Assembly: GCA_009691645.1 (NCBI GenBank)
Contig: SIAT01000003.1
Location: 1-31,650 of the forward strand
Origin: Pedosphaera sp.
GTDB lineage: Bacteria; Verrucomicrobiota; Verrucomicrobiia; Limisphaerales; SIAT01
Direction of reading: 5' to 3'
Length of the DNA: 31,650 nucleotides
Position numbers and translations under genes: made by a program. The notes under the pieces were generated by a model that saw nothing but the letters and a program-made list of their open reading frames with translations, was not told the DNA's origin and made no database searches. Shown here piece by piece: positions 1 to 10,488 of the stretch. The number at the start of each line of letters is the position of its first letter. Position 1 is the stretch's first letter.

Positions 1-2516
<2,516 letters not shown>

Positions 2517-2684
2517 CGGGTCAATTTTCTTTGTCACGGAATCCTGCGGCAGATCCGGCGCGGTCACAAACATAACGCGAGATGGTAAAGCGCGCGCCCG
2601 TTGAGGCAAGCGAATGTTGTTCAGCCTCCTTCACAAACGGAGTGGAGCATTGCTCGGAACGCGGTTTGGCGATAGCTTCGGAAC

Positions 2685-4100
2685 GTGCCAGTTCCAATTA
2701 TTTCCGTGGCCCAGATGCGTGCTTGGGAACAGGCGAGTTGGGCGGTCGGACGTTCCGAGGAAGCGGTGATGCGCGCGGCCGGTCATGCGGTGGCCGAGGC
2801 GGCGCGGCGCTTTGCCGGACCGGATGCATCAATCCTGGTGCTCGCTGGCAAAGGGCACAATGGCGATGACGTACGATTCGCCGCGGCGGAGTTGTCGCCG
2901 GACAAAGTGCGCATCGTGAACGTCACCGAGCCGGTTGCGGCTGCAGCGGAGGTGCGCGAATTACTCGTGACGACGCGCCCCTCGCTCATCATCGACGGAC
3001 TTTTCGGCATCGGCCTGAACCGTCCGCTGGATGAAACATGGCGTGTCTTGGTGGAGTTGGTGAACGCATCGAACGTGCCGGTGCTCGCTGTGGACGTGCC
3101 GAGTGGTTTGGACGCGGACACGGGCGAGCCGATGGGCGCGGCAATTCGTGCGACGGTGACGGTGACATTCGGTGCGCCGAAAATGGGGCTGGTCCGATTA
3201 TCGTCGCCGGGGTTCGTGGGGCGACTGGAAGTGGCGACGAAAATCGGTTTGATCGAGTGTCCGCACAGGGCGGAGTTGAACTGGACGTTGCCGGAAGATT
3301 TCATCGGATTCCCACCGCCACGGCCGCTGGCGAGTCACAAAGGAACTTACGGTCACCTCGGCATCATCGCGGGCAGCCTCGGTTACCACGGTGCCGCGTT
3401 GCTGGCGATGCGCGGCGCGCTGCGAGCGCATCCGGGGCTTGTGACGTTGCATGTGGCGGAGAACGTGTACGGGCCGGTCGCAGCGCAAACACAGGCGGCG
3501 ATGGTGCGGCCGTGGCTGCCGGGTGAATGGGAACTGGACGATTACAGCGCGGTGTTGGCGGGGCCGGGCTTGGCGAGTCGCGATCTGCCGCCGAGCTTGG
3601 GAGAAGCCGTGCTTCGCGCATGGCGGCATTCGACCAAGCTGGTCGTGGTGGACGCGAGTGCGCTCGACTGGCTTCCTGCAGGAGCGACGCACGAGGGCGC
3701 GGCACGAGTGATCACGCCGCATCCGGGAGAGGCCGCGCGGTTGCTGGGCACGACAATCGCGTCTGTGCAGGCGGACCGCGCGTCGGCACTACGTGAGTTG
3801 TCGCGAAAGTTCGGCGGCTGTTGGGTGGTGCTCAAAGGGCATCAGACACTCGTCGGTCGTAGCAAAGGCGATTTGTTCATCAATCCTTCTGGAAACCCGC
3901 GCTTGGCGCAGGGTGGCAGTGGTGATGTGCTGGCCGGTTACGTGGCGGGATTACTGGCGCAGCCGCGGCTCCAAAGCGACCCGCTTGCGGCCCTCCGTTT
4001 CGCGGTGTGGCAGCACGGCGCGGCGGCGGATTATTTGGAGCGCGGACGTCGCGCGTGGGGGGTGGAGGATTTGGCGGTGGAGTTGGGCGCGGCGCGTTAG
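2685..4100 (+). CDS. nnr: Bifunctional NAD(P)H-hydrate epimerase / ADP-dependent NAD(P)H-hydrate dehydratase
   Basis: Metabolite-repair enzyme: the N-terminal domain epimerises R- and S-NAD(P)HX and the C-terminal domain dehydrates S-NAD(P)HX back to NAD(P)H using ADP. The 471 residues match the two-domain fusion (epimerase about 1-205, dehydratase about 215-471). Epimerase landmarks are GKGHNGDD at 55-62 and VDVPSGLD at 136-143. Dehydratase landmarks are the HKGTYGHLGIIAG segment, ITPHPGEAARLLG, VVLKGHQT and GGSGDVLAG at 410-418 (catalytic Asp 414). The start is taken as GTG at 2685, which gives the family-like PIISVAQMRAWEQ; an in-frame ATG at 2715 would cut that off. The family's GxGNNGGDG loop is altered to GKGHNGDDV. 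It is probably first in a plus-strand cluster with the next three genes (49-nt gap). Confidence 0.93.
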   Translation: MPVPIISVAQMRAWEQASWAVGRSEEAVMRAAGHAVAEAARRFAGPDASILVLAGKGHNGDDVRFAAAELSPDKVRIVNVTEPVAAAAEVRELLVTTRPSLIIDGLFGIGLNRPLDETWRVLVELVNASNVPVLAVDVPSGLDADTGEPMGAAIRATVTVTFGAPKMGLVRLSSPGFVGRLEVATKIGLIECPHRAELNWTLPEDFIGFPPPRPLASHKGTYGHLGIIAGSLGYHGAALLAMRGALRAHPGLVTLHVAENVYGPVAAQTQAAMVRPWLPGEWELDDYSAVLAGPGLASRDLPPSLGEAVLRAWRHSTKLVVVDASALDWLPAGATHEGAARVITPHPGEAARLLGTTIASVQADRASALRELSRKFGGCWVVLKGHQTLVGRSKGDLFINPSGNPRLAQGGSGDVLAGYVAGLLAQPRLQSDPLAALRFAVWQHGAAADYLERGRRAWGVEDLAVELGAAR

Positions 4101-4149
4101 TTTTTTGTTTTGCTGGAGTGTCGGTTTTAATGTTTATTCGTCCACAGCA

Positions 4150-5115
4150 ATGCGCCGTAGTTTCTTCCAATTTCTGCTTTTCCTGTTCCTAACGTGCCTG
4201 CCGTTGCGGGCTGCCGAGTACAAGCTGGCGGATGGCACGGTGCTGAGCGGTCGGCCAGCATCGATCAATGAACAGGGTGTATCGATCGAATTGGAGGATG
4301 GGACAATCACCAAACGCACGCCGTGGAATAAGTTCCATCAGCAGGCGTTGAAGAAGTTCGCAGCGGAGTTCGCGAATAGTACGCGCGTTACGCCGGCGAC
4401 GAAAGTGTTGATCAATAGCCTCATTCTTCCTGATCCGCCGTTGAACGCCGGCGCGACGAACGAGGTGGAAGCACCGCTGCCGGTGGTGCCGGAGGTAATC
4501 AAAGCACCGCGCGCGGCGTTGGTGAAAGTGGAAGGCTTCGAGCGGCCGTTGGCGGACCCCTCATTCTTCGCGGCACTGTCCAGTTCGATGGGCTTCCTGG
4601 CTTTGCTGCTGCTGATTGGGGCGAATTTCTACGCGGCGTACGAGGTTGCCCTTTTCAAGGACCGGTCGGTCGCGCTTGTGATGGGCGTGAGTGTGGTGCC
4701 GATCATCGGGCCGCTGGTGTTTTTCTGCATGCCGCCGAGGACTCCTAAATCGTCGAATCCCGAGGCAGAGGAAGTCGCGCCGGCCGAGACGGCCAGCCAG
4801 CAGGCGGTCACTTCGACTTCCTCCGAGAATCCCGATTCCATCTTCTATCGCTCCGGTGAGATGACAATCAACCGCCGGTTCATCGAGACCAAGCTCGCCG
4901 GTTTCATGAAGATGGTGCCGTCGGGCGATTACAAAAATCTCTGGCTTGCCGTTCGCACTGCGGATGGCGAGTTTTGGACGCAGAACATCACCAAGACCAC
5001 GCAGGAATCCATGACCGTCAAGACGCCGGTCGAGAACGTATGGGATCATCGGGAGATTTCCTATTTCCAGATTAAGGAGATGGAGATCCGCCGCTGGGTG
5101 GCTGAAGAATCATGA
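4150..5115 (+). CDS. Unknown exported/membrane protein with central hydrophobic segments
   Basis: I do not recognise this 321-residue family. Visible features: a signal peptide MRRSFFQFLLFLFLTCLPLRA; a short domain just after it (YKLADGTVLSG... through PWNKFHQQALKKF) that reads like the SLA1/SH3-like 'K-LxDG' segments common in Verrucomicrobia; a proline/alanine-rich linker; two strongly hydrophobic stretches at about residues 140-160 and 175-195; a charged linker; and a soluble C-terminal domain from about 235. The frame is open upstream into nnr, but ATG 4150 is chosen because the signal peptide begins there. The stop overlaps the ATG of the NMP kinase gene (ATGA at 5112-5115), so the two are probably translationally coupled. 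Confidence 0.75.
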   Translation: MRRSFFQFLLFLFLTCLPLRAAEYKLADGTVLSGRPASINEQGVSIELEDGTITKRTPWNKFHQQALKKFAAEFANSTRVTPATKVLINSLILPDPPLNAGATNEVEAPLPVVPEVIKAPRAALVKVEGFERPLADPSFFAALSSSMGFLALLLLIGANFYAAYEVALFKDRSVALVMGVSVVPIIGPLVFFCMPPRTPKSSNPEAEEVAPAETASQQAVTSTSSENPDSIFYRSGEMTINRRFIETKLAGFMKMVPSGDYKNLWLAVRTADGEFWTQNITKTTQESMTVKTPVENVWDHREISYFQIKEMEIRRWVAEES

Positions 5116-5693
5116 AATACCGCACCATTCTCCTCTTCGGCGCGCCCGGCTCCGGCAAGGGCACGCAGGGTCGCATCATCGGGAAGATTCCCAACTTCTT
5201 CTATTTCGCGTGCGGCGATGCCTTCCGCAACCTGCGCATCCACGACCCGATCGGTCGCACGTTTATCGACTACTCCAGTCGCGGTGAGCTCGTGCCCGAC
5301 GAGCCGACGATCGAGTTGTGGAGAAAGACGATCAAAGCGGCCGAAGTGGATGGCAGCTTTGTGCCGGCAACCGACACGCTCGTGCTCGATGGGATTCCAC
5401 GAAATCCGCGCCAAGTCGAAATCCTCAAAGAGTTCATCGACGTGCGCGGTGTTTTCAATCTCGCCTGCACAGACACGCAGAAGATGATCGAGCGCCTCCA
5501 GCGCCGCGCGCTGCGAGAGAACCGCCTCGACGACGCCAACCTCGATGTGATCGAGAAGCGCTTCGTGACCTACGATCAGGAGACCAAGCCGGTGCTCGAT
5601 TGTTACAGCTCGAAGCTGGTTCACAACATCGACTCGACACAAGAGCCGGTGAAGGTGCTCGCGGGAATCCTCGATATCGTCGTGACTGTGTAG
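5112..5693 (+). CDS. Adenylate-kinase-family nucleoside monophosphate kinase, short-LID form
   Basis: Cytoplasmic P-loop kinase that transfers phosphate from ATP to an NMP, most likely AMP. The P-loop GAPGSGKGT is at 10-18, the NMP-binding region is FACGDAFRN, the DGIPRN segment corresponds to the family's DGFPR, and the RRALRENRLDDAN region is the short LID with its arginines. At 193 residues it is about 20 shorter than the long-LID E. coli Adk and carries no zinc-binding LID. The family's STGD/SAGD segment is ACGD here, so AMP versus UMP/CMP preference cannot be settled by eye. If no other adk exists in the genome it is the housekeeping enzyme. It overlaps the upstream membrane-protein gene by 4 bases, and fmt starts 42 bases downstream. 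Confidence 0.88.
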   Translation: MKYRTILLFGAPGSGKGTQGRIIGKIPNFFYFACGDAFRNLRIHDPIGRTFIDYSSRGELVPDEPTIELWRKTIKAAEVDGSFVPATDTLVLDGIPRNPRQVEILKEFIDVRGVFNLACTDTQKMIERLQRRALRENRLDDANLDVIEKRFVTYDQETKPVLDCYSSKLVHNIDSTQEPVKVLAGILDIVVTV

Positions 5694-5735
5694 AGCCCGC
5701 GCGCCGCGCGGTCGCCGTTGGTTTTCTCTCCTCGA

Positions 5736-6686
5736 ATGACACGTATCGTTTTCATGGGTACTGCCGAGTTGGCCTGCGCCAGTCTGCGTGCGCTCGTGAA
5801 GGAACGAGCGAGCCTCGACGCGGAGGTGGTCGCGGTCGTGACACAGCCCGATCGTCCCAAAGGCCGCGACCTCAAACCGCAGCCGTCGTTTGTAAAACAG
5901 GCCGCTCTCGAACTTGGCCTCCCCGTGCTTCAGCCGGAACGAGCTCGCAATGAATCCTTCATCGCCGAGTTGCGTGCCCTGCGGTCCGACCTCATCGTTG
6001 TCGTCGCCTACGGCCAGATCCTGCCGCCGGCTATTCTCGATCTGCCCCATCACGGCTGTTTGAATGTGCACACTTCGCTCCTGCCGAAATACCGCGGCGC
6101 GGCGCCGATCCAGTGGGCCATCGCCAATGGTGACGCGGAGACCGGCGTGACCATCATGAAGATGGACCCGGGGCTCGACACCGGCCCGATCCTTGCCGCC
6201 GAGGCGACTCCAATCACCGCTGTGGACGATGCGGTGGCGCTGCACAATCGACTCGCTCAACTCGGTGCGGCGTTGCTCGTGCGTACTATTTTCGATCACA
6301 CCGCCGGTCGTATTGTGCCACAGACGCAGCCAGTCGAAGGCGCAAGCTACGCGCGGAAGGTCACCAAGGAAGACGGACGTCTCGACTGGACTCAACCGGC
6401 CGGCGTGCTTTGGAATCATCATCGCGCCTTCACACCGTGGCCGGGCAGCTACACCTTTTTGCCGGGCGCGGAGAAAAATAGGTTGCTCAAAGTGTGCCGG
6501 ATGGAACCTGCGGCAGTCACGGGTCATCCGGGTGAAATCCTCGCAGCGGACAAGGGCGGCATTGTGGTCGGCTGCGCTGGCGGCGCGTTGCGATTGGTGG
6601 AGGTGCAGCGTGAGGGCAGCCGTCGGCTTTCCGTTGCGGAATTTCTCGCAGGTTTTCCGCTCCAGCCAGCGCAGCGGTTCGGCTGA
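5736..6686 (+). CDS. fmt: Methionyl-tRNA formyltransferase
   Basis: Transfers the formyl group of 10-formyl-THF to Met-tRNAfMet for translation initiation. The product has 316 residues, the usual length. The N-terminal Rossmann-type domain begins RIVFMGTAELA; the catalytic block has N110, H112 and the SLLPKYRGAAPIQWAI stretch, followed by TGVTIMKMD with D144, matching the family's Asn-His-Asp triad. The C-terminal OB-fold domain starts at about 205. The ATG at 5736 is chosen over an in-frame TTG at 5718 because MTRIVFMGT is the family N-terminus. It converges with the PPC-domain gene, with only three bases between the two stop codons. Confidence 0.95.
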   Translation: MTRIVFMGTAELACASLRALVKERASLDAEVVAVVTQPDRPKGRDLKPQPSFVKQAALELGLPVLQPERARNESFIAELRALRSDLIVVVAYGQILPPAILDLPHHGCLNVHTSLLPKYRGAAPIQWAIANGDAETGVTIMKMDPGLDTGPILAAEATPITAVDDAVALHNRLAQLGAALLVRTIFDHTAGRIVPQTQPVEGASYARKVTKEDGRLDWTQPAGVLWNHHRAFTPWPGSYTFLPGAEKNRLLKVCRMEPAAVTGHPGEILAADKGGIVVGCAGGALRLVEVQREGSRRLSVAEFLAGFPLQPAQRFG

Positions 6687-6694
6687 TTATCAGC
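6682..6694. other. 13-bp palindrome spanning two convergent stop codons
   Basis: GCTGAT-T-ATCAGC is a perfect 6-bp inverted repeat around one central base. It contains the TGA of fmt on the plus strand and the TGA of the PPC-domain gene on the minus strand. There is no adjacent T-run, so I do not call it a terminator. It could be a weak bidirectional hairpin or coincidence. Confidence 0.4.
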
Positions 6695-9083
6695 GGCCGG
6701 CCGCGGTGTTCACTGGCACTAACTCCAGCTTGGCCTCGGCGTGATGCGGGTCGCCGGGACCTGTCGTGGTGGCGCGGATTATCAGCGGCATTGTGAAGGG
6801 GCCGGTCCGTTCGGAGAACTCCAGTTGCAACACGCCAGAATTTTCACGCGCACTCAAGTTCAGTGGCCGCACCTGCAATCCCTTCAAGTGCGCTGGGAGG
6901 ATCAGTTCGACTCGCACGGGGCGATCTTCAAGTGTCCGATCGCGGCGCACGTGAAAACGAAGGGCGGTGTTGCCGGCGGGCGTGATGCGCACGGTGGAGA
7001 CTTCTGTTTCGATATGCAGCAGGTTCGATCCCATCACGGAGATCATTTGGTCATTCTGCTCGTTCGAAGTGTAACTGATGGTGTGTTGCGTGCCGTCGTG
7101 ATCGGTGATCACGCCCATCGTCACCAGTTGCGAACGGCTGGTGCGCCCCACTTCCATCCACGGCGGAAGCGTGACGGGGAACTCGAAGCTCTCCGCGCTG
7201 CCGGGAATGTTGATGGTGGAGCCTCGCGCGCCTTGCAGATGGCGACCCTGCGTATCGGATAGCCGCGCGACAAGCGGTCCTGTGAATCCATTTCGCTCGA
7301 GTTGGTACGTCCTCCGATACACGGCGCCGCGCGGATGGTTCGCGAGCAAATAGTCGCCGATGTGACGGAAGGGCGTGGGGATCGCCACGGCCAGCAACAC
7401 ACTGTCGGGGGCTGTGGCGCCGAAGGGCACGTCGAGCTTTGCTGTGCGGGTTGCATTCTGGTCGGCAATGGTTGCGCGGCCGCGGATGGTCACCGTGCCT
7501 GCGGCGATCTTCGTCGTCTCCGTCGTGAGGAACTGGAGATCCACGCTCACGGCTTTCGCGATGATGAGCGTGTTGGTCGCGGTGACGCCGACAGGTAATC
7601 CGAGGACCTCGAGTTCGATGGCGCCCTCGAATCCACCGCCCCGTTCCACGTTCACGCGCAATGCGGTGCGGGGTGCGTTGTGGGTTGGTTTTGCCCCGGC
7701 TTTTGGTTGGGAACCGCGAACCACAGTCACAGCATCCACTGGAAAAGTGAGCCGGAAATCGGGTGCGGTCGCCACGGCGGCGCGAAGTCGGTAGGCGAAG
7801 TGCGGTCCACCACGCGACCGGAAACGGTCGGCGACACGCGCCGTGTAAACGCCAGCGGCGGGGGCTTTGAAGATGAGCTGCGAATCGGGTTGTCCGCTGG
7901 CGAGATCGTCGTTGCGCCCGAGTTCTTTTCCGGTGTGATCGTGGATGGTGAGAATGGAATCGAGCGGGCTGCCGAGTCGCGCCGCGAGCAGGTCGAAATG
8001 GATTGTGTCGTTTTGTTGCGCGGCAAATCTCCATTCATCCACTTCACCGGGAACGCTGATGCGGCCGTTGAAGATTGCGGGGAGCATGTGCGGCGGCGTG
8101 TTGGTATTATTGGAAACGGCTTCGAGATGCTCCGGCAGAATGTCGGCGTGCAGTTTGATGTGGCCGGCGTTGTGGCCGGCGAGGTTCAACAAGTGCGATT
8201 GAACAGGCTCGCCATCTGCGGAGAGAACGATGGAGGCGCTCTTTGCGGTCAACGCACGGCCTTGCAGCTCGAGTTGCAGCGGCTTGCCGCGCTGGCCGCC
8301 GAGCGGGAAGTACGCGGTGACGCACGGCCCGCGTCGGAGTGTGAGGCGATAGACGTAATGCTGCAACCCACCGAAATTCATGTCGTGAATCCGTACGTGG
8401 TACAAACCATCGCGGGTGCATTCGAAGTGGATGGCCGGATCGGAGCCGCGCCGTCCTGTTTGCACGGGCACTTCACGTCCGGCGGAGTCGGTCACGACGA
8501 GTCGCGCGTCCAGCGCCGATCCCAGTTCTTTGGCCGCGACTTCGCAGGAGATCACTTCACCAGCTTTGGCGCGGAAGGCCCACACATCGACGTTTTCGCG
8601 CGGGAAGATGCGGCCGTTGATAGTGAGAGGCAATGTGACTTCGACGGGGACCGGCGCGCCATCCATCTCTTTCTCGATAATTTCGGGCAGGTCGCCGATG
8701 ACAAATTTCATCGCGGGTGTGGCGCCTTGCGATGTCCAGACACGCCAGTGGCGCCCGCCGATGGCGGCATCGCCCGCGATCTTCACTTGGCCGGCGTGGT
8801 CGCGCGGATAATTTTCAGTCTGCTGCGAAGCGGGTTGATGGATGAACGGGCCTTCAAACCAAACCGTGTCCGTTTCTCGGACGGTGTCGCTGGCGGTGAC
8901 GCCGGGCCCGAGCATCTGGAAACGGGCTGTGTCGTGGAGGTGATGCCCGCCGATCTTGAAGTTCACCGCGGTGCCGCGCTGTCCACCGGCGGGGAAGATG
9001 TAGGAAACGCTCGGAGGCTCGGCCCGCGTAATTAGCACGAGACAGGAAACGAGGGCGAAGAGGCTGCGAAAGATCACACGCAA
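6690..9083 (-). CDS. Secreted protein with duplicated GGQRG/PPC-domain units (797 aa)
   Basis: Predicted exported protein with an N-terminal hydrophobic signal (about residues 1-21). It shows an internal duplication. A unit opening with a beta-rich segment around FPAGGQRGT (about residue 30) is followed by a PPC-type (bacterial pre-peptidase C-terminal) domain with INGRIFPRENVDVWAF. A second unit opens with FPLGGQRGK and contains FNGRISVPGEVDEWRF. The C-terminal part is beta-rich and Ig-like. No catalytic motif is visible, so a binding or structural role outside the cytoplasm is likely. The start is TTG at 9081-9083, directly after the TGA of the upstream DUF1501 gene; GTG at 9077 is an alternative. 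It is the last gene of the minus-strand operon. Proteins of this type commonly accompany DUF1501/DUF1549 pairs in planctomycetes and verrucomicrobia; the substrate is unknown. Confidence 0.8.
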   Translation of the reverse strand: MRVIFRSLFALVSCLVLITRAEPPSVSYIFPAGGQRGTAVNFKIGGHHLHDTARFQMLGPGVTASDTVRETDTVWFEGPFIHQPASQQTENYPRDHAGQVKIAGDAAIGGRHWRVWTSQGATPAMKFVIGDLPEIIEKEMDGAPVPVEVTLPLTINGRIFPRENVDVWAFRAKAGEVISCEVAAKELGSALDARLVVTDSAGREVPVQTGRRGSDPAIHFECTRDGLYHVRIHDMNFGGLQHYVYRLTLRRGPCVTAYFPLGGQRGKPLQLELQGRALTAKSASIVLSADGEPVQSHLLNLAGHNAGHIKLHADILPEHLEAVSNNTNTPPHMLPAIFNGRISVPGEVDEWRFAAQQNDTIHFDLLAARLGSPLDSILTIHDHTGKELGRNDDLASGQPDSQLIFKAPAAGVYTARVADRFRSRGGPHFAYRLRAAVATAPDFRLTFPVDAVTVVRGSQPKAGAKPTHNAPRTALRVNVERGGGFEGAIELEVLGLPVGVTATNTLIIAKAVSVDLQFLTTETTKIAAGTVTIRGRATIADQNATRTAKLDVPFGATAPDSVLLAVAIPTPFRHIGDYLLANHPRGAVYRRTYQLERNGFTGPLVARLSDTQGRHLQGARGSTINIPGSAESFEFPVTLPPWMEVGRTSRSQLVTMGVITDHDGTQHTISYTSNEQNDQMISVMGSNLLHIETEVSTVRITPAGNTALRFHVRRDRTLEDRPVRVELILPAHLKGLQVRPLNLSARENSGVLQLEFSERTGPFTMPLIIRATTTGPGDPHHAEAKLELVPVNTAAGR

Positions 9084-10439
9084 TCAGAGCAGTTCGCGGA
9101 TGACGCGGCCGTTGTTGGTGAGCGCGATCGGCCGGCCTTCGGGCGTGTGGAGTTCGTCCTGCGGATTGATTCCGAGCAGGTGGTAGGTGGTCGCGGCCAG
9201 ATCCTCCGGACCGCAGGGACGTTCGGCCGGGTCTTGAGCCCAACGATCGCTCGTGCCCAGCACGCGCCCACCTTGGATGCCGCCGCCGCCGAGGGCCACG
9301 GTGAAGCAGCGACTCCAGTGGTCGCGCCCGGCGTTCTTGTTGATCTGCGGCGTGCGGCCGAACTCGCCCGTGACCACCACCAGCGTGCGTTGCAAAAGGC
9401 CGCGATCGGCGAGATCGCGAAAAAGAGCCGCGATGGCGAGATCGAACTTCGGCATCAACTGGTCCTTCAATGCGGAGAAGTTCCGGTCGTGCGTGTCCCA
9501 GTTGGAGTGCTCGACGGTCACGCAGCGTACGCCGGCTTCCACGAGGCGCCGCGCCATCAGACAGGATTGACCGAGCGTGTTGCGGCCGTACTCGTCGCGG
9601 AGCTTCTCCGGTTCTTCCTGGATGTTGAAGGCCCGCTTGGCCTCGGGCGAGGTCATCAGATCAATAGCGCGGTGCGAAAAGGCGCCCATCAGGTTCGCAC
9701 CCGAGTTGGCGCGCACTTCGGCAGATTTCTGGAAGCGATCCACTTGAGCGAGAATCTCTCTTCGCGCCGCGAGCCGCGTTGGGTCGAGCAGCAGGGGCGG
9801 GGAAAGGTCCGGCACGGAGAAACTGGGCGAACTGGGGTCGGCCTCGATGACGAACGGCACTGCGGCCGGACCGAGGTAGGCCGCTCCGCCACTGGGGTGC
9901 ATGGTCGGCAGGCAGATGTACGGGGGCACCGAGCCACGCGCGCCGAGTTTCTGGGCGATGGCCGAACCGAACGAAGGCTGCTGGTTGTTCGGCTTGAGGC
10001 CGCCGTTGAAGCCGGCCACGGGATGATAGCCGGTGAGCATGTAGTGGTCGGCCTCACCGTGGTTGGCATTGCGGTGCGTGAACGAGCGGATGAGAGAGAA
10101 CTTGTCCATCTGGCGCGCGATCCGCGTCAGTTGATCGCAGATCTGGATGCCGGGCACGTTGGTGTTCATCGGCTGGAACTCGCCGCGGATGTTCTCCGGC
10201 GCGTCGGGTTTCAGATCGAACGTATCGATGGTGCTCATCCCGCCTTTGAGGAAAACGTAGATGAACGACATCTCCGAGTTGCCGGCGACAGGCGACGCGC
10301 CGCTCGCCGCAAGGGCCTGCTGCCGTAGCAATGCGGGCACGGCGAGGTTCATGCCGAAGAGTCCTGCCACGCCCACGCGCAAGAAATCCCGGCGCGGCGA
10401 GCGGTCACAGAAGAGGTTGGGGGCGAGTGGTCGGTTCAT
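9084..10439 (-). CDS. DUF1501 family protein, Tat-exported (copy 2)
   Basis: 451-residue member of the DUF1501 family, which has an alkaline-phosphatase/sulfatase-like fold. The N-terminus carries a twin-arginine motif SPRRDFLRVG followed by a hydrophobic stretch, so it should be folded in the cytoplasm and exported by Tat. Family landmarks are FLKGGMSTIDTFDLKP, the GLL-RTLVVVTGEFGRTP block and GRDHWSRCFTVALGGGG. The C-terminus (YHLLGINPQDEL, then GRPIALTNNGRVIRELL) is the normal family ending. A GGAG sits just upstream of the ATG on the minus strand. It lies 49 bases after the DUF1549/DUF1553 gene at 10489 and abuts the PPC-domain gene, so these are co-transcribed partners. The biochemical activity of the family is not established. 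Confidence 0.9.
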   Translation of the reverse strand: MNRPLAPNLFCDRSPRRDFLRVGVAGLFGMNLAVPALLRQQALAASGASPVAGNSEMSFIYVFLKGGMSTIDTFDLKPDAPENIRGEFQPMNTNVPGIQICDQLTRIARQMDKFSLIRSFTHRNANHGEADHYMLTGYHPVAGFNGGLKPNNQQPSFGSAIAQKLGARGSVPPYICLPTMHPSGGAAYLGPAAVPFVIEADPSSPSFSVPDLSPPLLLDPTRLAARREILAQVDRFQKSAEVRANSGANLMGAFSHRAIDLMTSPEAKRAFNIQEEPEKLRDEYGRNTLGQSCLMARRLVEAGVRCVTVEHSNWDTHDRNFSALKDQLMPKFDLAIAALFRDLADRGLLQRTLVVVTGEFGRTPQINKNAGRDHWSRCFTVALGGGGIQGGRVLGTSDRWAQDPAERPCGPEDLAATTYHLLGINPQDELHTPEGRPIALTNNGRVIRELL

Positions 10440-10488
10440 AGGCTCCGCTGGATTGGACGTGGTGTGGCGGTTCCCATTCAGTGCCCTT

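Noticed and set aside
2517..2684. Possible glycine riboswitch upstream of gcvP
   Set aside because: 168 bp is short and I see none of the conserved glycine-aptamer blocks on either strand.
2582..2869. Small plus-strand open frame in the gcvP-nnr gap
   Set aside because: It overlaps the nnr start in another frame and has no domain or good ribosome site.
3793..4149. N-terminal extension of the unknown membrane protein overlapping nnr
   Set aside because: The frame is open but Arg/Trp-rich and overlaps nnr; the signal peptide begins at ATG 4150.
5061..6527. A 488-codon open frame on the minus strand opposite the NMP kinase and fmt genes
   Set aside because: Arg/His-rich translation without family motifs; it is the antisense shadow of two clear plus-strand genes in GC-rich DNA.
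6682..6694. Bidirectional terminator at the fmt/PPC-gene convergence
   Set aside because: The palindrome has only 6-bp arms, a one-base centre and no T-run on either side, so it is kept only as a low-confidence repeat.
7680..9035. A 451-codon plus-strand open frame opposite the PPC-domain gene
   Set aside because: No recognisable domain; the opposite strand encodes a coherent secreted protein at the same place.
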